Source: Funiculus sociatus GB2-C1 | GTDB lineage: Bacteria; Cyanobacteriota; Cyanobacteriia; Cyanobacteriales; FACHB-T130 | Direction: 5' to 3' | DNA length: 64,000 nt | Assembly (NCBI RefSeq): GCF_039962115.1 | Contig: NZ_JAMPKJ010000016.1 | Location: 1-64,000, forward strand | Shown: piece after piece, positions 45,487 through 55,526 of the stretch | Numbering within the stretch: the stretch's first letter is position 1 | How the letters are laid out: each line of letters opens with the position of its first letter | The notes under the pieces: generated by a model | Database searches by the model: none | What the model was told of the DNA's origin: nothing | Seen by the model: the letters and a program-made list of their open reading frames with translations, nothing else | Made by a program: the position numbers and the translations under genes

Positions 45487-45846
45487 ATGACAAAAGTGTT
45501 GGTAATTGAGGACGAAGAACTAATTCGCGAGAGTATTCTGAACCTTCTTGATGAAAGCGGGTTTACGGCGATTGGCGCTGATAATGGCGAGAAGGGAGTG
45601 CAATTGGCAAAAGAGTTCGTCCCCGATTTGATTTTCTGTGATGTAAGAATGCCAAAACTTGATGGGTACGAGGTTTTGAGAGTGTTGCGTTCTGACCCTA
45701 TTACAGGCACAATTACCTTCATTTTTCTCACTGCTGACAGTAACAAAAATGTCCGTCAGCAAGGAGAAATTTTGGGGGCTAACGGTTATCTTGCAAAACC
45801 GTTTACAAGTGCTGAACTTCTGGAAGCGATCGCTACCTATTTGTAG
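45487..45846 (+). CDS. Single-domain response regulator
   Basis: 119 residues comprising only a CheY-like receiver: VLVIEDEELIRESI, the phospho-aspartate in LIFCDVRMPKLDGYEVL, the switch threonine in FIFLTADSN, and the lysine in YLAKPFTSAELLEAI. With no output domain it must act by protein contact or as part of a phosphorelay. No kinase is adjacent. The following gene starts 123 bases later on the same strand. Confidence 0.92.
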   Translation: MTKVLVIEDEELIRESILNLLDESGFTAIGADNGEKGVQLAKEFVPDLIFCDVRMPKLDGYEVLRVLRSDPITGTITFIFLTADSNKNVRQQGEILGANGYLAKPFTSAELLEAIATYL

Positions 45847-45968
45847 ACAAAATAAAAGTCAAAAGAAGGATGAAGGAGGAAACAGATTGTTGTATTCCTT
45901 CTTCATCCTTCTTTTGACGTTTGCCTTCTTACTTCTTACTCTTGAAATATAGTGCAGGGAGTGACACC

Positions 45969-46529
45969 GTGGAAAAAACGGAAAAACAGAAGATGCTAGC
46001 AGGGGAGTTATATCTGCCTTCTGACCCGGAACTGGCTGCTGATAGCAAGCGGGCGCGTCGTCTGTTAAGAATGTACAGTGCGACGACTGAGGAACAGCCA
46101 GATTTGCGATCGCAAATCCTTAACGACTTATTCGGTAAGGTGGGAGCAAAAGTGGAAATTGTCCCTCCCTTTCATTGCGACTATGGTAGCAATATTTACG
46201 CTGCCAACGGCTTGTACATGAATTATGGATGTGTAATTTTAGACTGCAATACGGTTCATATCGGTGAAAATGTTTTATGCGCCCCTTATGTGCAAATTTA
46301 CACCGCATATCACCCAACAGACCCGGAAATTCGTCAAAGTGGTTTGGAACTCGCTGCACCGATTAAAATTGGTAATAATGTTTGGATTGGAGGCGGTGTT
46401 ATTATTTGTCCTGGGGTGACTATTGGTGATAATACTACTATCGGTGCTGGTAGTGTGGTTGTAAAAGATATTCCGCCGAATGTCGTTGCTGTGGGAAATC
46501 CTTGTCGGATTATTCGGCATCTAACTTGA
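45969..46529 (+). CDS. Hexapeptide sugar O-acetyltransferase (Maa/NodL type)
   Basis: 186 residues from GTG 45969, preferred because AGGGAG lies about seven bases upstream and because family members begin with a short helix (EKQKMLAGELYLPSDPEL). It has a left-handed beta-helix of hexapeptide repeats: FHCDYGSNIYAANGLYMNYG, CVILDCNTVHIGENVLCAPY with the catalytic histidine in YTAYHP, and IKIGNNVWIGGGVIICPGV. The end VVAVGNPCRIIR is typical. It acetylates a sugar or sugar derivative with acetyl-CoA. Confidence 0.88.
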   Translation: MEKTEKQKMLAGELYLPSDPELAADSKRARRLLRMYSATTEEQPDLRSQILNDLFGKVGAKVEIVPPFHCDYGSNIYAANGLYMNYGCVILDCNTVHIGENVLCAPYVQIYTAYHPTDPEIRQSGLELAAPIKIGNNVWIGGGVIICPGVTIGDNTTIGAGSVVVKDIPPNVVAVGNPCRIIRHLT

Positions 46530-46550
46530 AAAATTAGTAATAATATAAGT

Positions 46551-46599
46551 GGCGAATCTAATTCGCGGCTATACATACTAAACCCGCGCAGGCGGGTTT
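46551..46599. repeat. Two dispersed palindromes after the acetyltransferase
   Basis: GGCGAATCTAATTCGC followed by AAACCCGC-GCAG-GCGGGTTT. The second has a perfect 8-bp stem and could act as a terminator. Both have the look of repeats scattered through cyanobacterial genomes. Confidence 0.6.
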
Positions 46600-46637
46600 C
46601 AAATTTAAAGTCTTAGTTTTCATTGCTAGTAAACAAT

Positions 46638-49286
46638 ATGACTGAAGAAGAAAAGAGGTTAGAAGAAGATCGCGAGCGCCAGGCTTATTGGCGGCGTTGG
46701 GGGCCTTATTTAAGCGAACGTCAATGGGGAACTGTGCGCGAAGATTACAGTCCTGATGGCGCAGCTTGGCAGTATTTTCCTCACGATCATGCGCGTTCCC
46801 GTGCTTATCGGTGGGGGGAAGATGGTATTGCGGGGATTTCAGATAACCATCAGCGACTTTGTTTTGCGATCGCGCTGTGGAATGGTGAAGATCCCATTCT
46901 TAAAGAAAGGATTTTTGGGTTAACAGGAAAGGAAGGCAATCATGGGGAAGATGTCAAGGAATATTATTTTTATCTTGACAATACTCCTACCCATTCTTAC
47001 ATGAAATGTCTTTACAAATATCCGCATCAAGCATTTCCTTATTCCCAACTGGTTGAAGAAAATAAATGTAGAGGTTATCAAGATCGAGAATTTGAATTAC
47101 TTGATACAGGGGTGTTTGCCGAAAACCGCTATTTTGATATTTTTGTCGAATATGCTAAAGCTGACTCAGAAGATATCTTAATTCAAATTAGTGTAGTTAA
47201 CCGGGGAAAAGAAGCCAAGAGTCTGCATCTTTTGCCTACTCTATGGTTTCGTAATACTTGGTCTTGGAATCAGACTGATGAAAAGCCCCGGATAAAAAAG
47301 CTCAAAAGTGATCAAGGTTTAAGTATTGTAGAAGCCTCGGAAGCAACGCTGGGAGATCGCTGGCTATATTCTGAGGGAGAACCAGAACTGTTGTTTACAG
47401 AGAACGAAACTAATAAGGAGAGATTGTTTGGAGTTAATAATTCCTCGCCCTACGTGAAAGATGGGATTAACAACTATATTGTGGAAGGTAAGAAAGATGC
47501 TGTTAATCCTAATCAAATAGGGACTAAGGTAGCAGCAAAATATTTATTAAATATTGGTGCGGGAAAAACTAAAGTAGTTAAATTGCGGTTAAGCGATCGC
47601 GCAGATTTAGCCGCACCATTTGACGCCCAGTTTGAGAGTATTTTTCAAACTCGAAAACGGGAAGCTGATGAATTTTACCAGCGTGTCGCTTCTTCCTGTT
47701 CGCTGACAGAAGATAGGCGCAATGTGCAACGCCAGGCATTTGCGGGGATGTTGTGGAACAAGCAATTTTATTACTACGTTGTCGAGGAATGGCTGAAAGG
47801 AGATCCTGGTGAATTACCGCCACCAGAACCGCGACAAGGTATCAGAAACCATGATTGGATTCATTTTTTCAGCGATGATATTATTTCCATGCCTGATAAA
47901 TGGGAATATCCTTGGTTTGCAATTTGGGATTTAGCATTTCACGTCATACCCCTGGCGATAATTGACCCAGACTTTGCCAAGCGACAACTACAGCGGTTGA
48001 CGCGAGAATGGTATATGCACCCCAACGGTCAATTACCAGCTTATGAATGGGATTTTAGCGATGGAAATCCACCTGTTCATGCTTGGGCGGCGTTGCGGGT
48101 TTATAATATTGAGAAAAAAATGTATGGTCGCGCTGATAAAAAGTTTTTAGAGCGCGTTTTTCAAAAGTTACTACTTAATTTTACCTGGTGGGTGAACCGC
48201 AAGGATATTGAAGGAAAGAATGTTTTTCAGGGCGGATTTCTAGGGATGGACAATATTGGTGTCTTCGATAGAAATATGAAGCTGCCCACGGGGGGATATC
48301 TATCGCAGTCGGATGGTACTAGCTGGATGGGAATGTACTGTCTAAATATGTTAGCGATCGCGCTAGAATTAGCAATAGAAAATCCCTCGTATGAAGACAT
48401 CGCCAGCAAGTTTTTTGAACATTTTCTCTATATTGCCGATGCGATGAACCAGATGGGCGAAGGAGAGGAATCGCTGTGGGATGAAACTGATGGTTTTTAC
48501 TACGATATGCTGCATTGTCCTAATGGCAGTTATATACCCTTGAAAGTCCGTTCGATGGTGGGATTAATACCACTTTTGGCAGTTGAAATCATAGAAGAAG
48601 AAACTTTAAAGCAGTTGCCTGGTTTTAGACAACGAATGGAGTGGTTTATCCACAATCGCCCCAACCTGAAAAAAAATGTGGCTTGCATGGAAACGCCCGG
48701 AGTTGGTGCTCGAAGATTACTTGCGATCGCTTATAGTGATAAACTCCGCTGCATCTTAGAAAAAATGCTTGATGAAAAAGAATTTTTTAGCGACTATGGC
48801 ATTCGTTCGGTTTCTAAATTTCATGCAGAACATCCTTACATTTTCAATGTAAATGGAGATTCTTACTGTGTGAATTACGAACCAGCAGAATCTAGCAGCG
48901 GCTTATTTGGGGGCAATTCCAACTGGCGCGGCCCTATTTGGTTTCCCATCAATTATCTGCTTATTGAAGCACTGCAAAAATTCCATCATTACCTTGGCGA
49001 TGACTTCAAAATCGAGTGTCCGACTGGTTCGGGGCAAATGATGAACCTCTGGGAAGTTGCCACAGAATTATCCCAAAGGATGATCCAAATTTTTCTGAAA
49101 AATGAATCTGGTCAGCGCCCTGTTTATGGGGATTTGGAAATATTCCAAACCGATCCGCATTGGCGTGATTTAATTCTTTTCCATGAATATTTTCATGGCG
49201 ATAACGGTGCAGGACTCGGCGCAAGTCATCAAACTGGATGGACTGGTGTAGTTGCCAAACTAATTCAGCAATGCGGCGAAAAGTAA
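46638..49286 (+). CDS. GH63/MGH1-like glucosidase
   Basis: About 882 residues, beginning at ATG 46638 ([14 protein letters not shown]). The N-terminal beta-sandwich segment (about 30-340: [40 protein letters not shown]) leads to an (alpha/alpha)6 catalytic barrel (about 400-870: [66 protein letters not shown]). The WD and DETDG acids suit a retained glucoside-hydrolase mechanism. It may act on glucosylglycerate- or mannosylglucosylglycerate-like compounds or short glucans. Monocistronic. Confidence 0.85.
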   Translation: MTEEEKRLEEDRERQAYWRRWGPYLSERQWGTVREDYSPDGAAWQYFPHDHARSRAYRWGEDGIAGISDNHQRLCFAIALWNGEDPILKERIFGLTGKEGNHGEDVKEYYFYLDNTPTHSYMKCLYKYPHQAFPYSQLVEENKCRGYQDREFELLDTGVFAENRYFDIFVEYAKADSEDILIQISVVNRGKEAKSLHLLPTLWFRNTWSWNQTDEKPRIKKLKSDQGLSIVEASEATLGDRWLYSEGEPELLFTENETNKERLFGVNNSSPYVKDGINNYIVEGKKDAVNPNQIGTKVAAKYLLNIGAGKTKVVKLRLSDRADLAAPFDAQFESIFQTRKREADEFYQRVASSCSLTEDRRNVQRQAFAGMLWNKQFYYYVVEEWLKGDPGELPPPEPRQGIRNHDWIHFFSDDIISMPDKWEYPWFAIWDLAFHVIPLAIIDPDFAKRQLQRLTREWYMHPNGQLPAYEWDFSDGNPPVHAWAALRVYNIEKKMYGRADKKFLERVFQKLLLNFTWWVNRKDIEGKNVFQGGFLGMDNIGVFDRNMKLPTGGYLSQSDGTSWMGMYCLNMLAIALELAIENPSYEDIASKFFEHFLYIADAMNQMGEGEESLWDETDGFYYDMLHCPNGSYIPLKVRSMVGLIPLLAVEIIEEETLKQLPGFRQRMEWFIHNRPNLKKNVACMETPGVGARRLLAIAYSDKLRCILEKMLDEKEFFSDYGIRSVSKFHAEHPYIFNVNGDSYCVNYEPAESSSGLFGGNSNWRGPIWFPINYLLIEALQKFHHYLGDDFKIECPTGSGQMMNLWEVATELSQRMIQIFLKNESGQRPVYGDLEIFQTDPHWRDLILFHEYFHGDNGAGLGASHQTGWTGVVAKLIQQCGEK

Positions 49287-49389
49287 GTTTTACAAGGCTG
49301 TTACAGTGAAATATAGTAGCGGTAGATAAATCATCAGTGACATTGAAATTCGGGTGCATCCAAATTTTTAAACTCCTTATCCCTTACTT

Positions 49390-49419
49390 AACCCCTTCTC
49401 CCTAACTAGAGAAGGGGTT
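49390..49419 (+). terminator. Hairpin after the glucosidase gene
   Basis: AACCCCTTCTC (49390-49400) pairs perfectly with GAGAAGGGGTT (49409-49419). No T-run follows, so it may be another dispersed palindrome. Confidence 0.45.
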
Positions 49420-49479
49420 ATGCGGCTTTGTATTTCTGTGGGTGAGACATCTGCAAGCTGACCAGGCAAAAGATTGAGC

Positions 49480-50964
49480 ATGGAACAAGGTAAAAAAGAA
49501 TTTAAGAAGGGTGTTCAATGGCTTGTCTGGTCAAGTGTTGGAGTTTTGGCGCTCTTGAGCGCTGGAAGATGGGTAGACTATGCAAAGCTGCTGAATCGCT
49601 CACCAGATCCGGTAAAGGTGCGCCTACTTACCGTCAAGCGAGGCAACGTTGAGAATAAAATCAATGAGAGCGGCACAGTGAAACTAGGCGGTCAACAAAC
49701 CCTGAAGTCTCCAGCAGAAAGCGCTGTGGAGCAGGTGTTAGTAGAGCTTGGCGATCGCGTGAAATCTGGTCAAAAACTGATTGTTCTGCGTAACCGAGAT
49801 CAACAAACTAGCCTCGCCGCCCAGCAACTGGAGATTCAGAAACAGGAACTCGCCTTAGAGAGAAACCGCCAGAAAGTTCTGGAAGCGACCGAAAAGCTAA
49901 ATGCTGCCCAACGGGAACTCCAGAATCGTCCCAACAAGCAAGCAGAGATGCGGACACAGGAACTGATAATAGTCCGCAACCGCGAAAAAATTGCTGAAGA
50001 ACAGGAAAAGCTAACAGCAGCAGCTGGAGAACTCCAGCAGTTGCAAGCTTTGGCTGAAAAAGGTTTTATTCCGGGAAAAGAACTTCAGGATCAAAAACAA
50101 CAAGTCCGCGCCGCTGAATCAGCCCTGCGGGATGCTCAATTAGCGCTGAGTACGAGTACCTTGGAACTTCAGCGTCTGAAGCAGGAGGGTCAAACTTCCC
50201 AGCAGGAATTTTTAGACAAGGTTGCAGCTGCTCAATCAGAACTGCGTCAGGCTCAGTCAGATGTTAACACCGCTACCAGCGAAATTCAGAGCCAGAAGCT
50301 GGATCTAGAACGCCTGGTGCAGCAACTGCAAAACAACATTGTGAGTGCGCCAATTGCGGGTAAAGTTCTCAACATCATGGTCAAAAATGGGAATGGGGTG
50401 AACTTGGGCGATAACTTGCTGACTCTGGGCGACCCTTCGCAAGAACTGGTGGAACTGAATCTTTCCACCCTGAATGCTGCCAAGGTGAAGGTAAACCAAG
50501 TTGCCCGAATTAGCGTGATTGGCCCCGATTCGCAGATATTTAAAGGGCGAGTGTTGAGCTTGTATCCGCAGGCGATCGCTTCTAACGCTAACAGCAATGA
50601 GCAGCAAGAAAGCCAATCGGGGCAAGTCACCGTACCTGCAATAGTCAAGCTGGATCAGCCGACTCGCAAGTTGATTCCAGGCTCTCAGGTCAGTGTCGAA
50701 ATCATTTTGGATCAGCGGCAAAACGTGGTGGTGTTAGATACGGAAGCCATTCAGCGTTCTAAAGCTAAACCGTTTGTCTGGGTACGCGATCGCCTTGGCA
50801 AAGCGGAAAAACGAAACTTGACTTTGGGGCTAGAGGATGTAACTAAGGTGGAAGTGACTTCTGGTTTGCGCCCAGGCGACAAAATTGTGCTTCCAAGTCC
50901 TGATTCTGAGCTAGAACCAGGAATGCCCATCACTGCCGAACAAGAATCAAAAGAGGGAGATTGA
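49480..50964 (+). CDS. HlyD/MacA-type membrane-fusion protein
   Basis: About 494 residues. One N-terminal membrane anchor (about 12-30: WLVWSSVGVLALLSAGRWV) is followed by the barrel-sandwich part VNKINESGTVKLGGQ-like, then long coiled-coil segments (about 110-270: QQLEIQKQELALERNRQKV and two further heptad-rich helices). The hybrid strand region is IVSAPIAGKVLNIMVKNG, and the C-terminal barrel has VTKVEVTSGLRPGDKIVLP. It joins an inner-membrane transporter to TolC. The operon order is this gene, an FtsX/MacB-like permease, then TolC. The frame has a TTG at 49474, but ATG 49480 is more likely. Confidence 0.85.
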   Translation: MEQGKKEFKKGVQWLVWSSVGVLALLSAGRWVDYAKLLNRSPDPVKVRLLTVKRGNVENKINESGTVKLGGQQTLKSPAESAVEQVLVELGDRVKSGQKLIVLRNRDQQTSLAAQQLEIQKQELALERNRQKVLEATEKLNAAQRELQNRPNKQAEMRTQELIIVRNREKIAEEQEKLTAAAGELQQLQALAEKGFIPGKELQDQKQQVRAAESALRDAQLALSTSTLELQRLKQEGQTSQQEFLDKVAAAQSELRQAQSDVNTATSEIQSQKLDLERLVQQLQNNIVSAPIAGKVLNIMVKNGNGVNLGDNLLTLGDPSQELVELNLSTLNAAKVKVNQVARISVIGPDSQIFKGRVLSLYPQAIASNANSNEQQESQSGQVTVPAIVKLDQPTRKLIPGSQVSVEIILDQRQNVVVLDTEAIQRSKAKPFVWVRDRLGKAEKRNLTLGLEDVTKVEVTSGLRPGDKIVLPSPDSELEPGMPITAEQESKEGD

Positions 50965-51193
50965 GAAATTATTTCCTTAATAAATAAAGGCTGGAAATGC
51001 CTAAGCTCTTGGCTTTGCCCCATTTCTCGTCTCTGAACGACTCTGCTGGGTGTGAGAGCGATCACTGGATGCGATCGCTAGTGTGCCTCACTATCTGAAT
51101 AAAGTAAAGAGGCGATCGCCTCCCTTTCCTCGTTCCCAGTTTCTGGAACAAGGAAAAAATCACAATCAAGAGCATCTAAAATCCACAATTGGC

Positions 51194-52354
51194 ATGAGCC
51201 TCGCCCCCTTCGACCTACTCGCTCTCACCCTTAACTCCCTACGCAGCAACCCCTTACGTTCTGTTCTCACTAGCTTGGGCGTTTTCATGGGTGTAGCGGC
51301 GGTTAGTGCCACTCTTGAAGTTGGCAATATCAGTAGAGCTGTAATTGCCGAGCAACTAGCAGAGGGAGACGCGCCTCAAGTCAGAATCTTTGTGGAAGGG
51401 GAGCTGAAGTTGGAAGACATGGAATTTTTGCGCCAGCGTCTAGTCGGCGTGCGGGCAATCAGTGCCTCGACTTGGGTCTATCCTCCTTCACCAACCATAT
51501 TTCAGGATCAAGAAGCTCAACCTTCCATGACACCTGTTTCGGAAGACTTTTTTCTCACCTCTGGGAAGAAATTGTTAGCGGGACGCTTCTTCACCCCTGC
51601 CGACTTTGAAAACTATCGCCCTGTGGTGGTGATCGATCAATTTTTACTAGACAAACTTTTTCAGGGTCAAGAGGCGGTGGGAGAGACTATTTATGTCGGA
51701 GGAAGACCTTATGTAGTTGTGGGGGTGGTACCGACTAATCCCCGCGATGAGGAACCGGAAGGGCAGCTACTGGTTCCAATGTCGTTTTACCACGCGCTCT
51801 CTGGTAGCCGCGATCTTGGCTCTCTCCAGCTGCGCCCTTATAAGCTGGAAAAATTGAAAGATTTGCAACAGCAAGCAAAGCTGCTGTTAGAGCAGCGCTT
51901 CCCGGACAAACGATTTTATGCTTATAACAATGTGGAGAAGATCCTTGAGCAAAAGCAAACTCTGGAACTTGCTTCACGCGGACTGACAGCAGTCGGGATA
52001 ATTTCGCTGCTAATTGGTGGTGTTGGGATTGCTAATATTACGATCGCTGCTGTAATGGAGCGTACCCCAGAAATTGGTTTAAGGCGGGCAATTGGCGCAA
52101 CTAGACGAGATATCATGCTGCAATTCATTTTAGAAGCAGCAATCTTGAGTTTATTCGGGGGAACTGCTGCCATTGTCTCGGTACATGGGTTGACAACTGT
52201 TGTCGCTGAGACTTTTAAGTTGCCTTACCAATTTGAGAAACGCATCGCAATTTTATCTTTAGGATCTGCTCTGCTGGTGGGAGTGGGTGCTGGGTTTGGG
52301 CCTGCTTTAAGAGCAAGTAAGCTTGATCCAGTTAAAGCGTTGCGTAACTCGTAG
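51194..52354 (+). CDS. MacB/FtsX-type ABC permease
   Basis: About 386 residues. The start is put at ATG 51194 (MSLAPFDLLALTLNSLRSNP), since the 37 upstream in-frame residues are charged and unlike the family. It has an N-terminal membrane helix (VLTSLGVFMGVAAVSATLEV), a MacB-type periplasmic core (about 45-260) and three C-terminal helices (ISLLIGGVGIANITIAAVME, LFGGTAAIVSVHGLTTVV, SLGSALLVGVGAGFGPALRA). The coupling loop is RTPEIGLRRAIGATRRDI. In MacB an ATPase domain is fused at the N-terminus; here none is present. Confidence 0.87.
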   Translation: MSLAPFDLLALTLNSLRSNPLRSVLTSLGVFMGVAAVSATLEVGNISRAVIAEQLAEGDAPQVRIFVEGELKLEDMEFLRQRLVGVRAISASTWVYPPSPTIFQDQEAQPSMTPVSEDFFLTSGKKLLAGRFFTPADFENYRPVVVIDQFLLDKLFQGQEAVGETIYVGGRPYVVVGVVPTNPRDEEPEGQLLVPMSFYHALSGSRDLGSLQLRPYKLEKLKDLQQQAKLLLEQRFPDKRFYAYNNVEKILEQKQTLELASRGLTAVGIISLLIGGVGIANITIAAVMERTPEIGLRRAIGATRRDIMLQFILEAAILSLFGGTAAIVSVHGLTTVVAETFKLPYQFEKRIAILSLGSALLVGVGAGFGPALRASKLDPVKALRNS

Positions 52355-52490
52355 GGCGAACCGCACGTTATCGCCTAGATCCTGCTAGTAGATTTATTTG
52401 GGCTACAAGCTGGATAAAAGGATTTTGAATTAAACATCCAATTGTTCCATCTAAAATCTAAAATCAACTGGCTAAAAGCTATCAGTTATT

Positions 52491-54401
52491 ATGTATAAGC
52501 GCGATCGCCAAATTTCTCAACATCCAGATTCTCTCGACAATTTTTTGCCCCCAGTTAGTTCCTGGCTCGGTAGTGCTTGTCTGCTTCTGGTGACAATTTT
52601 TGGCACGGCTATGACGCTGGCTGCGGCTTTTAAGCCGGATCAGACAACAGTACATACTGCTAAGGTTAAGGGTGCGTCTAGCGTTGCTATCGCCTTTAGG
52701 CGCGCGCCCCTAAGGATTGGGGCTAAAGCTCACAATAGCGGCGCCCAATCACCACAGCAAAGAGGAAAGCCAGATGCGATCGCTTTGCGTATATCCCAAA
52801 GGCTGTTCCTTACTCCTCCTGATCCCCAACTCCCAACCAAAAATAGCCTAACGTCTCTTGATATCCAGTTACAGCATCCCTCTAGCCCACTTCCCGCTCT
52901 TTCGAGGCAATTTGTTGACTTCCCATCGGCAACCAATATTAACGTCCAATCCTCAGATTTACTTGCATCTAAAACAACAAAACTAGCAAATTTATTCGCT
53001 CAAACTACACAAAAACCGACCCAGCCGGAACCAATAACACCTCAGCCAGGAATTCAATTAACCCTCGCTGATGTTGTCGTTTTAGCCGTGCAGAACAACA
53101 CAGATATCAAAAACGCCTATCTTGAAAGAATAGCCCAAAGACAAAACTTGGCAATAGCTGAAGATAAATTTATCCCTAACCTTACACCTAATGTATCTTT
53201 TAACATTGAGCGTTTCGGTTCTGGCGCAACTACATCAACCAGTGCTGATCTCGGCCTTGGGGCAAGTGTTTCTGTAAATATTCCTACCGGAGCTAGGCTG
53301 AGTTTTGGCTGGGACACTCACACTCAGACCTCAAATAGAAATAATTTTATTGATAATATTAATAACGACATCCTTGGGCAAAATGTCCAACTCCGTTTTA
53401 CCCAACCCCTATTAAGAGGCGCTGGAACTGCTGTTAATAGAGCGTCAATTGACATTGCTCGGCTCGATGAAAGAGCCAATATTCAAGCTTTAAAATCTAC
53501 CCTAATCAATACAATTACCTCAGCAATTCTAGGCTACCGGGATTTGCTCCAGGCGCAAGAACAACTTGAAATCGAGCGGCTTTCCTTGGAAAGCGCCCGC
53601 CAAATATTGCAGATTAACCAAGCCTTAATTGATGCTGGTAGAATAGCGCCAGTTGAAATTGTTCAAAGTCAGACAGAAGTTGCTAATCGAGAACTTAGCT
53701 TATTAGCTGCTCAAAATACTCTTGCCTCTGCCAAGTTAGCTTTACTTGATATCTTAGACATCGGACAAAATCTGGATATTGTAGCAGTAGAAAGAATTAT
53801 ATTATCATCAATATCTCCAGAGTTAAATAAACTAAAAACAGTAGCTTTTCAAAATAGACCTGATTATTTGCAAGCACAACTCCGCTTAGAAATAGCTAAA
53901 TTAGACCAGTTGGTAGCAGATAATAACAGGCGCTTGAACTTAGATTTTGATGCAAGATACGACAATTCTGTAAGTAGCAGCTCACAATTGGCTGCTGGCT
54001 TAGTCTTTTCTCATACTTTTGGCGATCGCACAGCAGAACGAGATTTTCAGCGAAGTCGGGTAAACTTCCTCCAAGCAAAGAATTCATTAGAAAATCTGCG
54101 TCAAAGTATAGAAATTCAAGTAACCGACAGGGTTAGAGATGTGAATCTCAGACTTTCGGAGGTGAGACTTGCCCAACAAGCAAGGGAGTTGTCGGAAAGA
54201 CAATTACAGATAGAACAAGAAAGGTTGAAATTGGGAAGAGGGGAAATTTTCCAAGTGGTGACTTTTCAAAATAACTTAGTAGAAGCAAGAAACAGAGAGC
54301 TTACTGGAATTATTTCCTATCTCAATGCTTTGACAGGTTTGGATCAAACTGTTGGTACGACTTTAGATACATGGAATGTGACGATAGAAACAAATAGGTA
54401 A
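52491..54401 (+). CDS. TolC-family outer-membrane channel
   Basis: 636 residues, about 150 longer than usual. A signal anchor lies near residues 28-48 (LGSACLLLVTIFGTAMTLAAA). A long low-complexity leader (about 55-185), rich in Pro/Ser/Gln, precedes the channel and is partly encoded by palindromic repeat DNA (CGCCTTTAGGCG near 52689). The channel repeats begin near QPGIQLTLADVVVLAVQNNT, with paired helix-rich units (YLERIAQRQNLAIAEDKF, AQEQLEIERLSLESARQ and others). It should complete the tripartite pump with the two genes upstream. Confidence 0.87.
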   Translation: MYKRDRQISQHPDSLDNFLPPVSSWLGSACLLLVTIFGTAMTLAAAFKPDQTTVHTAKVKGASSVAIAFRRAPLRIGAKAHNSGAQSPQQRGKPDAIALRISQRLFLTPPDPQLPTKNSLTSLDIQLQHPSSPLPALSRQFVDFPSATNINVQSSDLLASKTTKLANLFAQTTQKPTQPEPITPQPGIQLTLADVVVLAVQNNTDIKNAYLERIAQRQNLAIAEDKFIPNLTPNVSFNIERFGSGATTSTSADLGLGASVSVNIPTGARLSFGWDTHTQTSNRNNFIDNINNDILGQNVQLRFTQPLLRGAGTAVNRASIDIARLDERANIQALKSTLINTITSAILGYRDLLQAQEQLEIERLSLESARQILQINQALIDAGRIAPVEIVQSQTEVANRELSLLAAQNTLASAKLALLDILDIGQNLDIVAVERIILSSISPELNKLKTVAFQNRPDYLQAQLRLEIAKLDQLVADNNRRLNLDFDARYDNSVSSSSQLAAGLVFSHTFGDRTAERDFQRSRVNFLQAKNSLENLRQSIEIQVTDRVRDVNLRLSEVRLAQQARELSERQLQIEQERLKLGRGEIFQVVTFQNNLVEARNRELTGIISYLNALTGLDQTVGTTLDTWNVTIETNR

Positions 54402-54411
54402 TTAACCAGAA

Positions 54412-54469
54412 GCAAGTAGGTTGGGTTGAGGTAACGAAACCCAACGCTAATATTAAGTTGTTGGGTTTC
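54412..54469. repeat. GGTTGGGTTGAGGTAACGAAACCCAAC-type repeat
   Basis: GAAACCCAAC (54436-54445) pairs with GTTGGGTTTC (54460-54469), preceded by GTAGGTTGGGTTGAGG. This form of palindrome recurs in many cyanobacterial intergenic regions; here it separates two convergent genes. Confidence 0.6.
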
Positions 54470-54502
54470 ACTAAAGGCATTGCATAGCCTCTATATCTGG
54501 AT

Positions 54503-54545
54503 TCCCACAGTCCCCAGCCCCTAATCCCCAGTCCCCAACCCCTCT
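54503..54545. repeat. CCCCAGT heptamer array at the KirBac 3' end
   Basis: About five copies of CCCCAGT/CCCCTAAT/CCCCAAC in tandem. On the minus strand they encode the last residues (EGLGTGD) and the stop of the potassium-channel gene. Confidence 0.7.
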
Positions 54546-55429
54546 GGAACCACATCGTGAAAACGGGTATAGTCAATCAAGCGTCGCCCATCCTGTCTCC
54601 TATCCGAAGTAAAGATATCCACAAAACGCATATTCCACAAAATTTCTTTATCCGAAAAAGAGTGGCGGGTATGGATATTTTGCGAAACTGTTTCATCTAG
54701 CCCGATTAGTGTAATCACAATGTCAGTTTCCGTCTGGGCAAGAGTTTCCAGCGTAGCCCCATAGAGGGGACTTGTCTCATCAATCGGGTGCATCACCGTC
54801 CACGACAGCGCGAAGATAGGCGTGTGGCTGCGAACCAGTTTCAAGTCGTAGAATCGGCGCATAAATTCGCCCTCGCGGTTGATTTCGTTCCGCACCATAG
54901 TCACGTTTATCTGGGCTTCTACAATAAAGTTACGACGCTGGTTGGCAGCCCGAAACATCAAAGTTGGTACGCCATCATAGCGACTAATAACTGCTACACG
55001 ACTGAAAAGGACTCTAGCTGTCGGACGGGAGAACCGGGCGAACATCAGACCGCTACCCATAGCAATGCCCAAAAGTCCGACCAGTGATTCAATTGTGACT
55101 AAGAAATTTGCGTATAGCGTGCGCGGATACATTGCACCGTACCCGATGGAAGCCATTGTTTGAACGCTGAAAAAGAAGGCATCTTTAAAGGAACCAGGCT
55201 GTGCATTTTCTATGCCGTCGCCTCCCGCGAGATATGCGATCGCAAACAGGGAGTTGGCGATCGCATACCCCAAAGCCAACAGCACGAAAAACCAAGGCCA
55301 GGAGATTGTGAGTATTAAATAATACAGGTCGCCCCAGCGAAATAGCGAGTCACCTCGCCCCACGACGTTAAACTGTCTATTCGTGCTTAAAAAGCGCTTA
55401 GACGAAGATGGACGTTGCCTTTTTGCCAT
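54521..55429 (-). CDS. KirBac-type inward-rectifier potassium channel
   Basis: 302 residues. It has two membrane helices (about 38-62 around SWPWFFVLLALGYAIANSLF, and about 115-138 around ESLVGLLGIAMGSGLMF) flanking the pore helix and selectivity filter TMASIGYGAMYP (near residue 101). The cytoplasmic immunoglobulin-like domain follows from about 150 (LMFRAANQRRNFIVEAQINV, LKLVRSHTPIFALSWTVMHP). These are the features of prokaryotic Kir channels. Its C-terminus has been replaced by heptamer-repeat coding sequence, after the folded domain. Confidence 0.92.
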   Translation of the reverse strand: MAKRQRPSSSKRFLSTNRQFNVVGRGDSLFRWGDLYYLILTISWPWFFVLLALGYAIANSLFAIAYLAGGDGIENAQPGSFKDAFFFSVQTMASIGYGAMYPRTLYANFLVTIESLVGLLGIAMGSGLMFARFSRPTARVLFSRVAVISRYDGVPTLMFRAANQRRNFIVEAQINVTMVRNEINREGEFMRRFYDLKLVRSHTPIFALSWTVMHPIDETSPLYGATLETLAQTETDIVITLIGLDETVSQNIHTRHSFSDKEILWNMRFVDIFTSDRRQDGRRLIDYTRFHDVVPEGLGTGD

Positions 55430-55526
55430 ACATTATTGTAGAAGAAAGCTAATTATAAAGTACGCCAAACTACAGTTTTACTTCCACTTTTTAATCGAGA
55501 GGACAAGCACAACTTTTACTCTCTAA

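Noticed and set aside
45921-45968. Longer N-terminus for the acetyltransferase
   Set aside because: The extra 16 residues are hydrophobic and unlike the family, while GTG 45969 has a good ribosome-binding site.
51083-51193. Longer N-terminus for the MacB-like permease
   Set aside because: The 37 extra residues are basic and lack the expected start of the first membrane helix; ATG 51194 fits the family.
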